DNA from: Hyphomicrobiales bacterium
GTDB lineage: Bacteria; Pseudomonadota; Alphaproteobacteria; Rhizobiales; Aestuariivirgaceae
Assembly (NCBI GenBank): GCA_025362535.1
Contig: JANYGE010000294.1
Span: forward strand, 1 to 5,701
Length of the DNA stretch: 5,701 nucleotides
Reading direction: 5' to 3'
A model generated the notes under the pieces. It made no database searches. It was not told where the DNA came from and saw nothing but the letters and a program-made list of their open reading frames with translations. Of the stretch, positions 1-5,701 are shown piece by piece; within the stretch, counting starts at the first letter, position 1, and each line of letters opens with the position of its first letter. Position numbers and translations under genes: made by a program.

Positions 1-388
1 GCAAGTTGAACAACCATACCGCACCTTGCTTTGCCCCACGATATAAAAAGGGCGAGATCATCAATAATGGCAATAAGCCGCCAAACAAAAACAACGATGT
101 TGAATGTAACCAAGGTTCAAAATAGACCAGTGCCGCTGCACCGAGTCCAAACACCAAGGCCCAAACGGGTAACCTGCTGCCCCGCCCTTCGGCCACAAGA
201 TGCCCCGCACCCGCCGCAACAAATGCAGCACAAGCAGCCAGAATGATGCTCCAATTCTCGGGCGCCCCATTCCCGATCTGCCAAATATTGAGATAAAGGC
301 AGAGGCCAACAGCGGCAATAACGGCCAGTGGGAAGCGCCGGATGCAAGAGGCTAAATCAGGAATGAATCTCTCAATTGTTTGCCACAT
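1..388 (-). CDS. DUF4153-like multi-pass membrane protein, N-terminal 129 residues (runs off the window)
   Basis: An open frame reads from an ATG at 388 to base 1 with no stop, giving 129 codons of a longer protein. The translation is strongly hydrophobic, with about four membrane segments near residues 19-36, 46-66, 74-90 and 98-115. They follow a short cytoplasmic-looking start (MWQTIERF) and an RRFPLAV junction. The end of the visible part, AVWLFNL, resembles the W-x-F-N pattern that I recall from DUF4153 proteins of alphaproteobacteria. That assignment is from memory and the family has no firm function. The start lies 2 bases after the stop of the upstream gene, with an AGGAAGGA ribosome binding site about 12 bases before the ATG, inside that gene. 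It is therefore probably the last visible member of the yajC-secDF operon. An unrelated membrane protein is possible, because only the N-terminus is present. Confidence 0.72.
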   Translation of the reverse strand, partial: MWQTIERFIPDLASCIRRFPLAVIAAVGLCLYLNIWQIGNGAPENWSIILAACAAFVAAGAGHLVAEGRGSRLPVWALVFGLGAAALVYFEPWLHSTSLFLFGGLLPLLMISPFLYRGAKQGAVWLFNL

Positions 389-390
389 AG

Positions 391-1236
391 CTAAAAACTA
401 TCCTTCCTCGCAGATTTCCACAATATCCATTGCTTACGCCACTGTGATAACTCTCCGCCATCATGCAAGAGTCTTACACCCTGACGTGCAGCCTCATCAA
501 GATAAGGCTCCGTGAGGGCGACATGCAGAAATGCGGGCATGGCGGCTGGCTTAATCGCCCAAGCGATTTTGCGCGCCTCAAGCAAACGCTGCCTCGCTTT
601 TCCCCGCATCTCCGTTAGAACAAGAGAAACTGCAGCGGTATGCTCAGGCTTGACCAATTCTTCCGGCTTCAAATCGTGAGACGCCAAAACATCAAGTGGC
701 ACAAAACATTGTGCACGCCGCTGATGAACCGCTAACGAGCGCAAAAGCCCCGCCATACCATAGGCCACACCTGCAAGACCCGAAACCTCAGCATTTTCCA
801 AACCCTCGTGTCCCGCTAAAATTAGCGAAGCCATTTGGATCAGCGCAGAAGATGTTTCCCCAAGATAGCCCTCAAGATCAACGAGGCTTGGCATGGGATC
901 AGAATAGAAATCAAATATATGCGCTGTAACCAAATTCTTCAGCGCAGATTTTGGCAAATCAGCCCCTGCTATAGACCGCGCCAAGGCAATCGTTACGGGA
1001 TGCTGCTGTGCATCACCCTGGTAAATTGAATCCAGCGTATCCTGCCACCACTGCAAGCGAATTTCACCCAGATGCGACTCGGTCACAATATCGCGAACGC
1101 GGGTGATTTCTGCATTGAATGCATAGAGCGCCAGCAAATCAGCACGCTTATCTTCCGGCGCGAAAAAGCTCGCAAGATAGCGGTCGCGATCAACCTGCCG
1201 CACGAGATTGAAGCAATAGTCGTCTTCCGGACTCAT
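391..1236 (-). CDS. Squalene/phytoene synthase-like protein of the NDUFAF6 type (probable complex I assembly factor)
   Basis: This 281-residue protein has the all-alpha squalene/phytoene synthase fold family's landmarks: ALYAFNAEI (36-44), GEIRLQWWQDTL (57-68), HIFDFY (106-111), LEGYLGETSSALIQMAS (121-137), AYGMAGLLRSL (158-168) and CFVPLDVLASHDL (177-189). True synthases bind diphosphates and magnesium through two Asp-rich DxxxD motifs. Here the first site reads RVRDIVTE (46-53), and the second, around GLLRSL, also lacks a clear pair of acidic residues. This pattern is that of NDUFAF6, a mitochondrial complex I assembly factor, and not of carotenoid or hopanoid enzymes. The GEIRLQWW block is typical of that branch. 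The start ATG overlaps the previous stop as ATGA, with AAGG 7 bases upstream, so translation is probably coupled. No other terpenoid gene is nearby. Annotation pipelines usually call it phytoene synthase, and I consider catalysis unlikely. Confidence 0.9.
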   Translation of the reverse strand: MSPEDDYCFNLVRQVDRDRYLASFFAPEDKRADLLALYAFNAEITRVRDIVTESHLGEIRLQWWQDTLDSIYQGDAQQHPVTIALARSIAGADLPKSALKNLVTAHIFDFYSDPMPSLVDLEGYLGETSSALIQMASLILAGHEGLENAEVSGLAGVAYGMAGLLRSLAVHQRRAQCFVPLDVLASHDLKPEELVKPEHTAAVSLVLTEMRGKARQRLLEARKIAWAIKPAAMPAFLHVALTEPYLDEAARQGVRLLHDGGELSQWRKQWILWKSARKDSF

Positions 1237-1586
1237 GGTACGGCCTTATCAACCGCAACGAAAGCAGCTGCCAATCGCCGCCCTTCCGCAAGCATCACAT
1301 TATAAGTGTGGACTGCCGAACTGGTGCTCATAAAATCCACATTCAAACTCTCGCGCGCAAAGAGCTCAATAAGCTTACGTGAAGGCCGTTTCATCTCGGC
1401 ACCAGTTCCAAGCAGCACAAAATCTATTTCAGTTTTCTCAGCAATGAGGCCGGAATAATCATCCTCCACCCATGCGCGCATGCCGCTTGGCAAAACCAAA
1501 AGTGAACCGAGATGCGAATGTGACCCAAACCGAAAGCCACCATCACCAAATGAAGTGATCGGTAAAACTTGCGGCAGGAATTTCAT
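1233..1586 (-). CDS. Mth938-like domain protein (DUF498/NDUFAF3 family), probable complex I assembly factor
   Basis: This 117-residue single-domain protein has no signal peptide or membrane segment, so it should be cytoplasmic or peripheral to the membrane. It matches the Mth938/DUF498 family: a FGDGGFRFG strand (13-21), the LLVLPSGM block (29-36), DFVLLGTGAEM (55-65) and the long signature FMSTSSAVHTYNVMLAEGRRLAAAF (85-109). The human member, NDUFAF3, acts with NDUFAF4 in early assembly of respiratory complex I. The bacterial role is inferred from that relationship. The length is normal for the family. The ATG lies 2 bases after the secF stop with AAGG 7 bases upstream, and its TGA stop overlaps the next gene's ATG. 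Lying between secF and an NDUFAF6-like gene supports a function in building membrane complexes. No catalytic motif is visible. Confidence 0.92.
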   Translation of the reverse strand: MKFLPQVLPITSFGDGGFRFGSHSHLGSLLVLPSGMRAWVEDDYSGLIAEKTEIDFVLLGTGAEMKRPSRKLIELFARESLNVDFMSTSSAVHTYNVMLAEGRRLAAAFVAVDKAVP

Positions 1587-1588
1587 CG

Positions 1589-2506
1589 CTAGACCTTTTC
1601 AGTTCCCGGCATTTCACGCTTGGTGCCCAACAAAATCAGCACAGGCGATGCAATAAATATTGAGCTGTAAGTGCCCACCACCACACCCCAAATCATGGCA
1701 AACGTAAAGCCACGGATCACTTCGCCGCCAAACAGGTAAAGTGCAATCAAAGCCATCATAGTGGCAACTGACGTGAGCAGTGTGCGCGGCAAAACTGAGT
1801 TGATCGAGAAATCAATGAGATCAGCCAAAGGCATTGATTTAAATTTGCGCAGGAATTCACGAATACGGTCAAACACCACAACAGTGTCGTTTAATGAGTA
1901 ACCGATGATCGTGAGAATAGCAGCGATAATTGACAAGTTGAATTCCAAGCCAATCAAACAAAACAATCCAATCGAAAGTGTAACGTCATGGAGCAAGGAG
2001 ATAATTGCGCCCACAGCAAATTGCCATTCAAAGCGTACCCACAAATAGATAAGTACGAATAGCAATGACAACATAACGGCTGCGGTGGCTTGTTGCGTCA
2101 GTTCTTGAGAAACTTTTGGGCCCACAGTTTCAGTGCTGCGCACTTCCACGCCAGCACCCAAGGCCTGTTTAACTTTAGCTTGAGCGGCTTGTTCGGCCTT
2201 GTCATCAGCCTGAGCACCCAACCGAATGAGCACATCTGATGGCCCCCCAAATTGTTGCAGCTCCACCCCTCCAAGCCCAAGTCCATTCAGCTCCGCACGT
2301 AGTTGATCAATTTCTGCCGGACCCGTTGTCCGAATGGTGATGACCGAGCCGCCCTTAAAATCAATCCCGTAATTCAGACCGATTGTTGCAAACAACACAA
2401 TCGAAATAGTGCACAGAATGCCTGATAGGAAGAAGCCGAAACGGCTCCACCGCATGAACGGATATTTGGTGTCGTCTGGAATAAGACGAATAGGTTTCCA
2501 GCGCAT
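1589..2506 (-). CDS. secF: Protein translocase subunit SecF
   Basis: SecF pairs with SecD in the inner membrane and uses the proton gradient to pull exported proteins through SecYEG. The 305 residues give the full six-helix RND-like layout. TM1 lies near 23-43, followed by the periplasmic GIDFKGGS block (47-54) and a periplasmic domain to about 127. The VGPKVSQEL motif (128-136) precedes TM2, and TM3-TM6 fill residues 163 to about 293. The TM4 signature GYSLNDTVVVFDRIRE (202-217) and LPRTLLTS (239-246) are intact. D207 and R241 are 34 residues apart, the same spacing as the proton-pathway pair D637/R671 of Thermus SecDF and D213/R247 of E. coli SecF, so I infer that they are equivalent. The ATG shares one base with the secD stop (TGATG), and an AAGGAG sits 11 bases upstream within secD. 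Length is normal and no defect is seen. Confidence 0.98.
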   Translation of the reverse strand: MRWKPIRLIPDDTKYPFMRWSRFGFFLSGILCTISIVLFATIGLNYGIDFKGGSVITIRTTGPAEIDQLRAELNGLGLGGVELQQFGGPSDVLIRLGAQADDKAEQAAQAKVKQALGAGVEVRSTETVGPKVSQELTQQATAAVMLSLLFVLIYLWVRFEWQFAVGAIISLLHDVTLSIGLFCLIGLEFNLSIIAAILTIIGYSLNDTVVVFDRIREFLRKFKSMPLADLIDFSINSVLPRTLLTSVATMMALIALYLFGGEVIRGFTFAMIWGVVVGTYSSIFIASPVLILLGTKREMPGTEKV

Positions 2507-4176
2507 CAGAGGTTAATCTCCTTCGGACGGTTTCGCTTCACCCACATCGCCACAAAGAAGCGTGTCATAGTGAAGGCCGTGAACATGGTTGTAACAATGC
2601 CAACTGCCAACGTGACAGCAAAACCGCGAATAGGGCCAGAACCCACACCAAACAGCACCACAGCAGCAATCAGCGTGGTCACGTTCGCATCGACAACTGT
2701 GGCAAGGGCAGCTTTAAATCCGGTTTCAAGAGCACCCATAGCCGTGCGCCCAGCGCGCCACTCTTCGCGGATGCGTTCATAAATCAGCACGTTGGAATCA
2801 ACCGCCATACCAAGTGTAAGCACGATGCCAGCAATGCCCGGCAATGTGAGCGTGAAGCCAAACAGGCTCATAATGGCCACTAGCATCAACAAGTTGATCA
2901 ACAAGGCGAGATTAGCAATCAATCCAAAAAAGCCATAAGGCAACATCATGAATGCCATAACCAAAACGAGGCCAGAGAGCGACGCGATCAAACCTGCCTT
3001 GATTGAATCTGCACCAAGACTTGGACCAACAGTGCGCTCTTCAACAATACTAAGCTTCGCTGGCAAGGCTCCAGAGCGCAGAACGATGGCCAATGTATTC
3101 GTTTCTTCAATGGTGAAGCGACCCGAAATTTGCCCGGTACCACCAAGAATAGCACTGCGGATAACAGGAGCAGATTGCACCACGCCATCCAAAACAATGG
3201 CAAAAGGTTTGTCGATATTTTCCTGTGTCAGTTTGCCAAAGCGCACAGCTCCTTTTTGGTTGAAACTGAAATTCACAATCGGCTCATTATTCTGGCCGAA
3301 ACTGCCTTGCGCGTCGCTGAGGTCAGCACCGTCAACCGATGCACGGCTTGAGGTTTGAATCCACATTTGCGGCAAGGCTTTAAGCTGAGTGTCGGTTGGT
3401 TCAACACCTTTTTCTAAAGTCGCTTTGAGCCTATCCACATCTTCCTTTTGCGGAACCGCACGGCAATCCGGTGGTGGCACAGCATTGGCACTTGAGGCTT
3501 GTTCAGAGCAGAGAAGGTTGAACGAAAGTTTGCCCGTACCTTCTAAAAGTTTTTTCCAGCGATCAGGATCTTGTACACCCGGCAATTGAATAACGATCCG
3601 GTCTTTGCCTTGCTGCTGAATAATGGGCTCTGTCGTACCACTACCGTTGACACGATTTTCCATGATTTTCAGCGTCGTTTTAACAGCAGCAGCAACTTTT
3701 GCATCAAAACCAGCTGGGTTTAAAGCGAAGGTGAATTTCTGATCCGACTGACTAAGCGAATATAAATTAACGCGTGTGCCGGATGACAGCAATCCAGAAT
3801 CGAGCGGCTGCAACAGCTTGTTGAGCTCAAGTTTTGCCCGCTCTGTATCATCTGGGTTTTTGAGGACAACCACAACACCATCTTCGGTTTTGTTCAGCTC
3901 GCTATAAAATATGCGCGGCTTCGGTTCGCTCAACGCAGTTCTAACATCACTCAAGAGCTGCTGCTTCAAATTGGTTGTTAAGTCTTTTTGATCCACCTCC
4001 ATCAGAATGTTGGAGCCGCCTTGCAAATCGAGACCCAAAGTCAAAGGACGCAAGCCAAAATGTTCGGCCATATATTTCTGCGAAGCAGTGGGCAGGACAT
4101 TTGGCAACGCAACCAGTGCAGCAATCAGCACTGATAACAAGATCGCAATGATCTTCCAGCGGGGATAATGAAACAT
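2506..4176 (-). CDS. secD: Protein translocase subunit SecD
   Basis: SecD is the larger half of the proton-driven SecDF motor that helps move polypeptides across the inner membrane after SecA action. The 556 residues contain TM1 (about 9-25) and the LGLDLQGGSNILMEVD block (47-62). A large periplasmic region follows, including NRVNGSGTTEPIIQQQGKDR (174-193), DGVVQSAPVI (330-339) and SGRFTIEE (351-358). The junction RSGALPAKLSIVEERTVGPSLG (367-388) leads to five C-terminal membrane segments. The TM4 motif LGMAVDSNVLIYERIREEW (455-473) carries D460, which by motif matches the proton-conducting Asp (D340 in Thermus SecDF, D519 in E. coli SecD). Two cysteines, C223 and C238, flank a Pro-rich stretch in the periplasmic part. 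The start follows the yajC stop by 12 bases, with AAGG about 10 bases before the ATG. The stop overlaps the secF start by one base. Confidence 0.98.
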   Translation of the reverse strand: MFHYPRWKIIAILLSVLIAALVALPNVLPTASQKYMAEHFGLRPLTLGLDLQGGSNILMEVDQKDLTTNLKQQLLSDVRTALSEPKPRIFYSELNKTEDGVVVVLKNPDDTERAKLELNKLLQPLDSGLLSSGTRVNLYSLSQSDQKFTFALNPAGFDAKVAAAVKTTLKIMENRVNGSGTTEPIIQQQGKDRIVIQLPGVQDPDRWKKLLEGTGKLSFNLLCSEQASSANAVPPPDCRAVPQKEDVDRLKATLEKGVEPTDTQLKALPQMWIQTSSRASVDGADLSDAQGSFGQNNEPIVNFSFNQKGAVRFGKLTQENIDKPFAIVLDGVVQSAPVIRSAILGGTGQISGRFTIEETNTLAIVLRSGALPAKLSIVEERTVGPSLGADSIKAGLIASLSGLVLVMAFMMLPYGFFGLIANLALLINLLMLVAIMSLFGFTLTLPGIAGIVLTLGMAVDSNVLIYERIREEWRAGRTAMGALETGFKAALATVVDANVTTLIAAVVLFGVGSGPIRGFAVTLAVGIVTTMFTAFTMTRFFVAMWVKRNRPKEINL

Positions 4177-4188
4177 TAGGCTTGAACC

Positions 4189-4551
4189 TTATTTCTTTTT
4201 GGAAGGCTTTGCGGCTGGAACTTCGGCTGTCATAGGCTCGCCCCTGCTTGGCACATCGGCAATGCCAGCACGAAGCACACGCACTTTCACATTCTCACCA
4301 ATCTCAACTAACAATTCGCGATCATCAACCACGCGGACAACTTTTCCAATCAAGCCGCCATGGGTAATCACAGTATCGCCACGCGAAATGCTGGAGAGCA
4401 AATTCTGCTGCTCCTTGGCTTTGCGCTGTTGAGGGCGGATCATGAGGAAATAGAACACACCCATAATTGCTACCATTGGAACTGCAAAACCAATAATATC
4501 CCCGGCACCTGGTGTCGTGGCGGCTTGGGCATAGGCTTCCGTAATAAACAT
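4189..4551 (-). CDS. yajC: Preprotein translocase subunit YajC
   Basis: YajC is a small inner-membrane protein that associates with SecDF and the Sec holotranslocon. With the start chosen here it has 120 residues. A short MFITEAYAQA N-terminus, common in alphaproteobacterial YajC, leads into one membrane helix (about 20-38). The family signature IRPQQRK (38-44) and the cytoplasmic block GDTVITHGGLIGKV (58-71) follow, and a Lys-rich tail (KPSKKK) ends the protein. A longer reading from a TTG at 4566 is possible, but that TTG overlaps the strong ribosome binding site and would add only five residues (MRRLR), so the ATG at 4551 is preferred. It is the first gene of the operon, 12 bases ahead of secD. 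Length and motifs are normal. Confidence 0.97.
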   Translation of the reverse strand: MFITEAYAQAATTPGAGDIIGFAVPMVAIMGVFYFLMIRPQQRKAKEQQNLLSSISRGDTVITHGGLIGKVVRVVDDRELLVEIGENVKVRVLRAGIADVPSRGEPMTAEVPAAKPSKKK

Positions 4552-4557
4552 TCGTAA

Positions 4558-4564
4558 TCTCCTC
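4558..4564 (-). promoter_or_regulatory. Strong Shine-Dalgarno site of yajC that decides the start
   Basis: On the minus strand this reads GAGGAGA, 6 bases before the ATG at 4551. It is an almost perfect anti-16S match with ideal spacing. The alternative TTG start at 4566-4564 overlaps its first base, so the site can only serve the downstream ATG. This shortens YajC from 125 to 120 residues. Confidence 0.85.
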
Positions 4565-4600
4565 AAACGGCAAAAAGCCCGCGAAACAAAACTTGCGCGG

Positions 4601-4628
4601 AATATAGCGATGGATTAGGCCATTGCAA
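4601..4628 (-). promoter_or_regulatory. Probable sigma-70-type promoter of the yajC-secDF operon
   Basis: On the minus strand a TTGCAA hexamer (4628-4623) is followed after 16 bases by TATATT (4606-4601). The -10 matches the consensus at five of six positions and the -35 at four of six. It lies about 50 bases before the yajC ATG and would leave a short leader of roughly 40 bases. It is the only reasonable promoter I can see in the 99-base space between yajC and the divergent ATPase gene. The call rests on consensus matching only. Confidence 0.45.
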
Positions 4629-4650
4629 CCTTATTGGGCGAGAAAAATAA

Positions 4651-5511
4651 ATGTCTAAGAACCTTGAAATTATAGCATTAAACCGCATAGCAGAGGCCTT
4701 AGAGCGCATTTCACCCCCACCTCCGCCTGCCCCCAATTTCAAAAAATGCGATGCTTTTGTCTGGGCCAGCTCGCCGCCAGGCCTTGAGCCCGTCGCAAAA
4801 GTAAACCGCGTTGAGCTCTCACTTTTGCAAGGCGTTGATGGATCACGCGATACACTACTGGAAAACACGCGCCGTTTTGCCAATGCCATTCCTGCCAATA
4901 ATGCCCTGCTCTGGGGAGCCCGCGGCATGGGCAAATCGTCTTTGGTGAAAGCCGTACATCGCACTGTTTCGGAGGAAACCAAGGGTCTGCTCAAAATAGT
5001 CGAAATCCACCGCGAAGATATAGAGAGCCTCCCTGCCCTCATGGCACAGGTGCGCAAAAATCAAAAATATCGCTTTATCATATTCTGTGATGACCTCTCA
5101 TTCGATGCCGATGATACGTCTTACAAATCTCTGAAAGCAGCCCTCGATGGTGGTTTGGAAGGCCGCCCCTCAAACGCGATATTCTATGCCACCAGCAACC
5201 GCCGCCATTTGCTGCCGCGCGATATGATTGAGAATGAACGCTCCACGGCAATTAACCCATCCGAAGCTGTGCAGGAAAAAGTATCCCTGTCTGATCGTTT
5301 TGGCCTCTGGCTCGGCTTTCACCATTGCAGCCAAGATGAATTCTTCGCCATGGTCGATGGCTATGCCAAGCACCACAAACTCAAAATCAAAACTGATGCG
5401 CTGCATGCCGCTGCAATTGAATGGTCAGTCACAAGGGGTGCCAGATCAGGCCGCGTGGCCTGGCAGTTTATACAAGAACTGGCGGGGCGTTTGGGGCAGA
5501 GATTGGAGTAG
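4651..5511 (+). CDS. DUF815 (COG2607) family AAA+-like ATPase
   Basis: This 286-residue cytoplasmic P-loop ATPase has an unknown cellular role. Its N-terminal helix (LNRIAEALERI, 10-20) is joined by a Pro-rich linker (PPPPPAP, 22-28) to the family's DAFVW and RVELSLLQGVDGSRDTLLENT blocks. The Walker A motif is GARGMGKS (89-96), Walker B is FIIFCDDLSF (142-151), and YATSNRRHLLPRDM (179-192) looks like the sensor-1 strand, with N183 in the sensor position. The block SLSDRFGLWLGFHHCSQDEF (212-231) is the strongest DUF815 signature. All nucleotide-binding residues are present, so it should be active. No membrane segment or signal peptide is seen. The start is ATG at 4651, preceded by only a weak GGGCGAG ribosome binding site. 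No convincing promoter was found for it. It is divergent from yajC; I recall this neighbour pairing from other Hyphomicrobiales, but a functional link to Sec is not shown. Confidence 0.93.
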   Translation: MSKNLEIIALNRIAEALERISPPPPPAPNFKKCDAFVWASSPPGLEPVAKVNRVELSLLQGVDGSRDTLLENTRRFANAIPANNALLWGARGMGKSSLVKAVHRTVSEETKGLLKIVEIHREDIESLPALMAQVRKNQKYRFIIFCDDLSFDADDTSYKSLKAALDGGLEGRPSNAIFYATSNRRHLLPRDMIENERSTAINPSEAVQEKVSLSDRFGLWLGFHHCSQDEFFAMVDGYAKHHKLKIKTDALHAAAIEWSVTRGARSGRVAWQFIQELAGRLGQRLE

Positions 5512-5542
5512 TATACGAGAATCATTTACTCTCATTTTGCAT

Positions 5543-5574
5543 CCGTCATTCCAGCAAAAGCTGGAACCTAGCTT
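5543..5574 (+). repeat. Left arm of an inverted palindromic interspersed repeat
   Basis: The 32 bases match the reverse complement of 5619-5650 at 28 positions, and the four differences are all transitions. The arm contains its own perfect hairpin: TTCCAGC (5549-5555), loop AAAA, GCTGGAA (5560-5566). The core, starting GTCATTCC, looks like the small palindromic repeats scattered between genes in many alphaproteobacterial genomes. It begins 32 bases after the ATPase stop. No T-run follows the hairpin, so it is not a typical intrinsic terminator, although the hairpin could still protect or stop the upstream transcript. Confidence 0.8.
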
Positions 5575-5589
5575 AACCAGAGGCCACAA

Positions 5590-5701
5590 ATGTTAAAGTT
5601 TTTCGCACGCGTCGCAAAAAGCTGGGCTCCAGCTTTCGCCGGAATGACGGCGTTAGCAGGTATGGCCCTTGCCCAAGACGATGAAGGCCCCTTTCATCCA
5701 A
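5590..5701 (+). CDS. Secreted or envelope protein of unknown family, N-terminal 37 residues (runs off the window)
   Basis: An ATG at 5590 opens a frame that is still open at the window end. A GAGG (5580-5583) with 6-base spacing is a good ribosome binding site. The first 28 residues look like a Sec signal peptide: a basic start (K3, R7, K10), a hydrophobic core (about 12-25), and an ALA cleavage motif at 26-28 before QDDEGPFHP. The mature protein would thus begin at Q29 and be periplasmic or secreted. Residues 11-20 (SWAPAFAGMT) are encoded by the right arm of the interspersed repeat, which is odd. The gene could be real with a repeat-derived signal peptide, or the call could be a chance frame through the repeat. 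The acidic stretch after the cleavage site lies outside the repeat and favours a real gene. Too little is visible to name a family. Confidence 0.6.
   Translation, partial: MLKFFARVAKSWAPAFAGMTALAGMALAQDDEGPFHP
5619..5650 (-). repeat. Right arm of the inverted palindromic repeat, overlapping coding sequence
   Basis: Read on the minus strand this arm gives the same 32-base element as 5543-5574, with four transitions. The arms are separated by 44 bases (5575-5618), so together they could form a long imperfect stem in RNA or a cruciform in DNA. The ribosome binding site and ATG of the downstream gene lie in the loop between the arms. Its internal hairpin has one mismatch, unlike the perfect one in the left arm. 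Confidence 0.8.

Noticed and set aside
61..347. Two minus-strand frames (61-318 and 117-347) with ATG starts and stops
   Set aside because: They are out-of-frame shadows of the membrane-protein frame that starts at 388, which has a ribosome binding site, operon spacing and coherent transmembrane segments.
391..1236. Carotenoid or hopanoid biosynthesis locus, based on the synthase-like gene
   Set aside because: The Asp-rich catalytic motifs are absent, no other terpenoid gene is present, and the neighbours are Sec and complex I assembly genes.
2948..3358. Plus-strand open frame of 136 codons
   Set aside because: It lies entirely antisense to well-conserved secD, has no family resemblance, and its composition is that expected from the opposite strand.
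4552..4566. Longer YajC start at a TTG (4566), giving MRRLR ahead of MFITEAYAQ
   Set aside because: The TTG overlaps the GAGGAGA ribosome binding site, which is correctly spaced for the ATG at 4551, and the family N-terminus begins at MFITEAYAQ.
4591..4650. Plus-strand promoter for the ATPase gene
   Set aside because: TTGCGC at 4593-4598 has no acceptable -10 at 16-18 bases, and TATAGC at 4603 lacks a -35, so no call is justified.
4563..5057. Minus-strand open frame of 164 codons
   Set aside because: It is antisense to the N-terminal half of the DUF815 ATPase, including its Walker A motif, is rich in Ser, Arg and Ala in a way typical of shadow frames, and runs across the intergenic region.
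5512..5542. Possible rho-independent terminator after the ATPase gene
   Set aside because: GAGA and TCTC can pair only as a 4-base stem with a 9-base loop, with just four T residues after it, too weak to support.

Overview
The window looks like chromosomal DNA from an alphaproteobacterium, most likely of the Hyphomicrobiales (Rhizobiales) type. The evidence is the gene order (a DUF815 ATPase divergent from yajC-secD-secF, then an Mth938/NDUFAF3-like gene and a squalene/phytoene-synthase-like NDUFAF6-type gene), the YajC N-terminus (MFITEAYAQ), and a GC content that reads by eye as about one half. No rRNA, tRNA, CRISPR array or transposase gene is visible. The content is mostly core and housekeeping, not accessory.

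Left and centre (1-4628, minus strand) hold one tightly packed operon, read right to left: a probable promoter at 4601-4628, then yajC, secD, secF, an Mth938/NDUFAF3-like gene, an NDUFAF6-like gene, and the 5' part of a DUF4153-like membrane protein that leaves the window at base 1. Spacings run from a 4-base overlap to 12 bases, so co-transcription and partial translational coupling are likely. YajC, SecD and SecF form the accessory subcomplex of the Sec translocon, which uses the proton motive force to help complete protein export and membrane insertion. The next two genes are bacterial relatives of two human respiratory complex I assembly factors, so the operon links membrane-protein insertion with probable complex I assembly.

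Right (4651-5511, plus strand) is a divergently transcribed DUF815-family AAA+-like ATPase, complete with Walker A, Walker B and the family signature blocks. It shares a 99-base intergenic region with yajC.

Far right (5512-5701) is the most unusual part. Two 32-base arms of an interspersed palindromic repeat lie in inverted orientation at 5543-5574 and 5619-5650, differing at four positions, all transitions. A reading frame with a good ribosome binding site starts between the arms at 5590 and runs through the second arm, so the repeat encodes residues 11-20, most of the hydrophobic core of a predicted signal peptide. The mature protein is cut off by the window edge and is not identifiable.

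I found no clearly new multi-gene system. The best leads are the repeat-derived signal peptide, the Sec/complex I assembly operon with its uncharacterised membrane-protein member, and the apparent loss of catalytic residues in the synthase-like protein.
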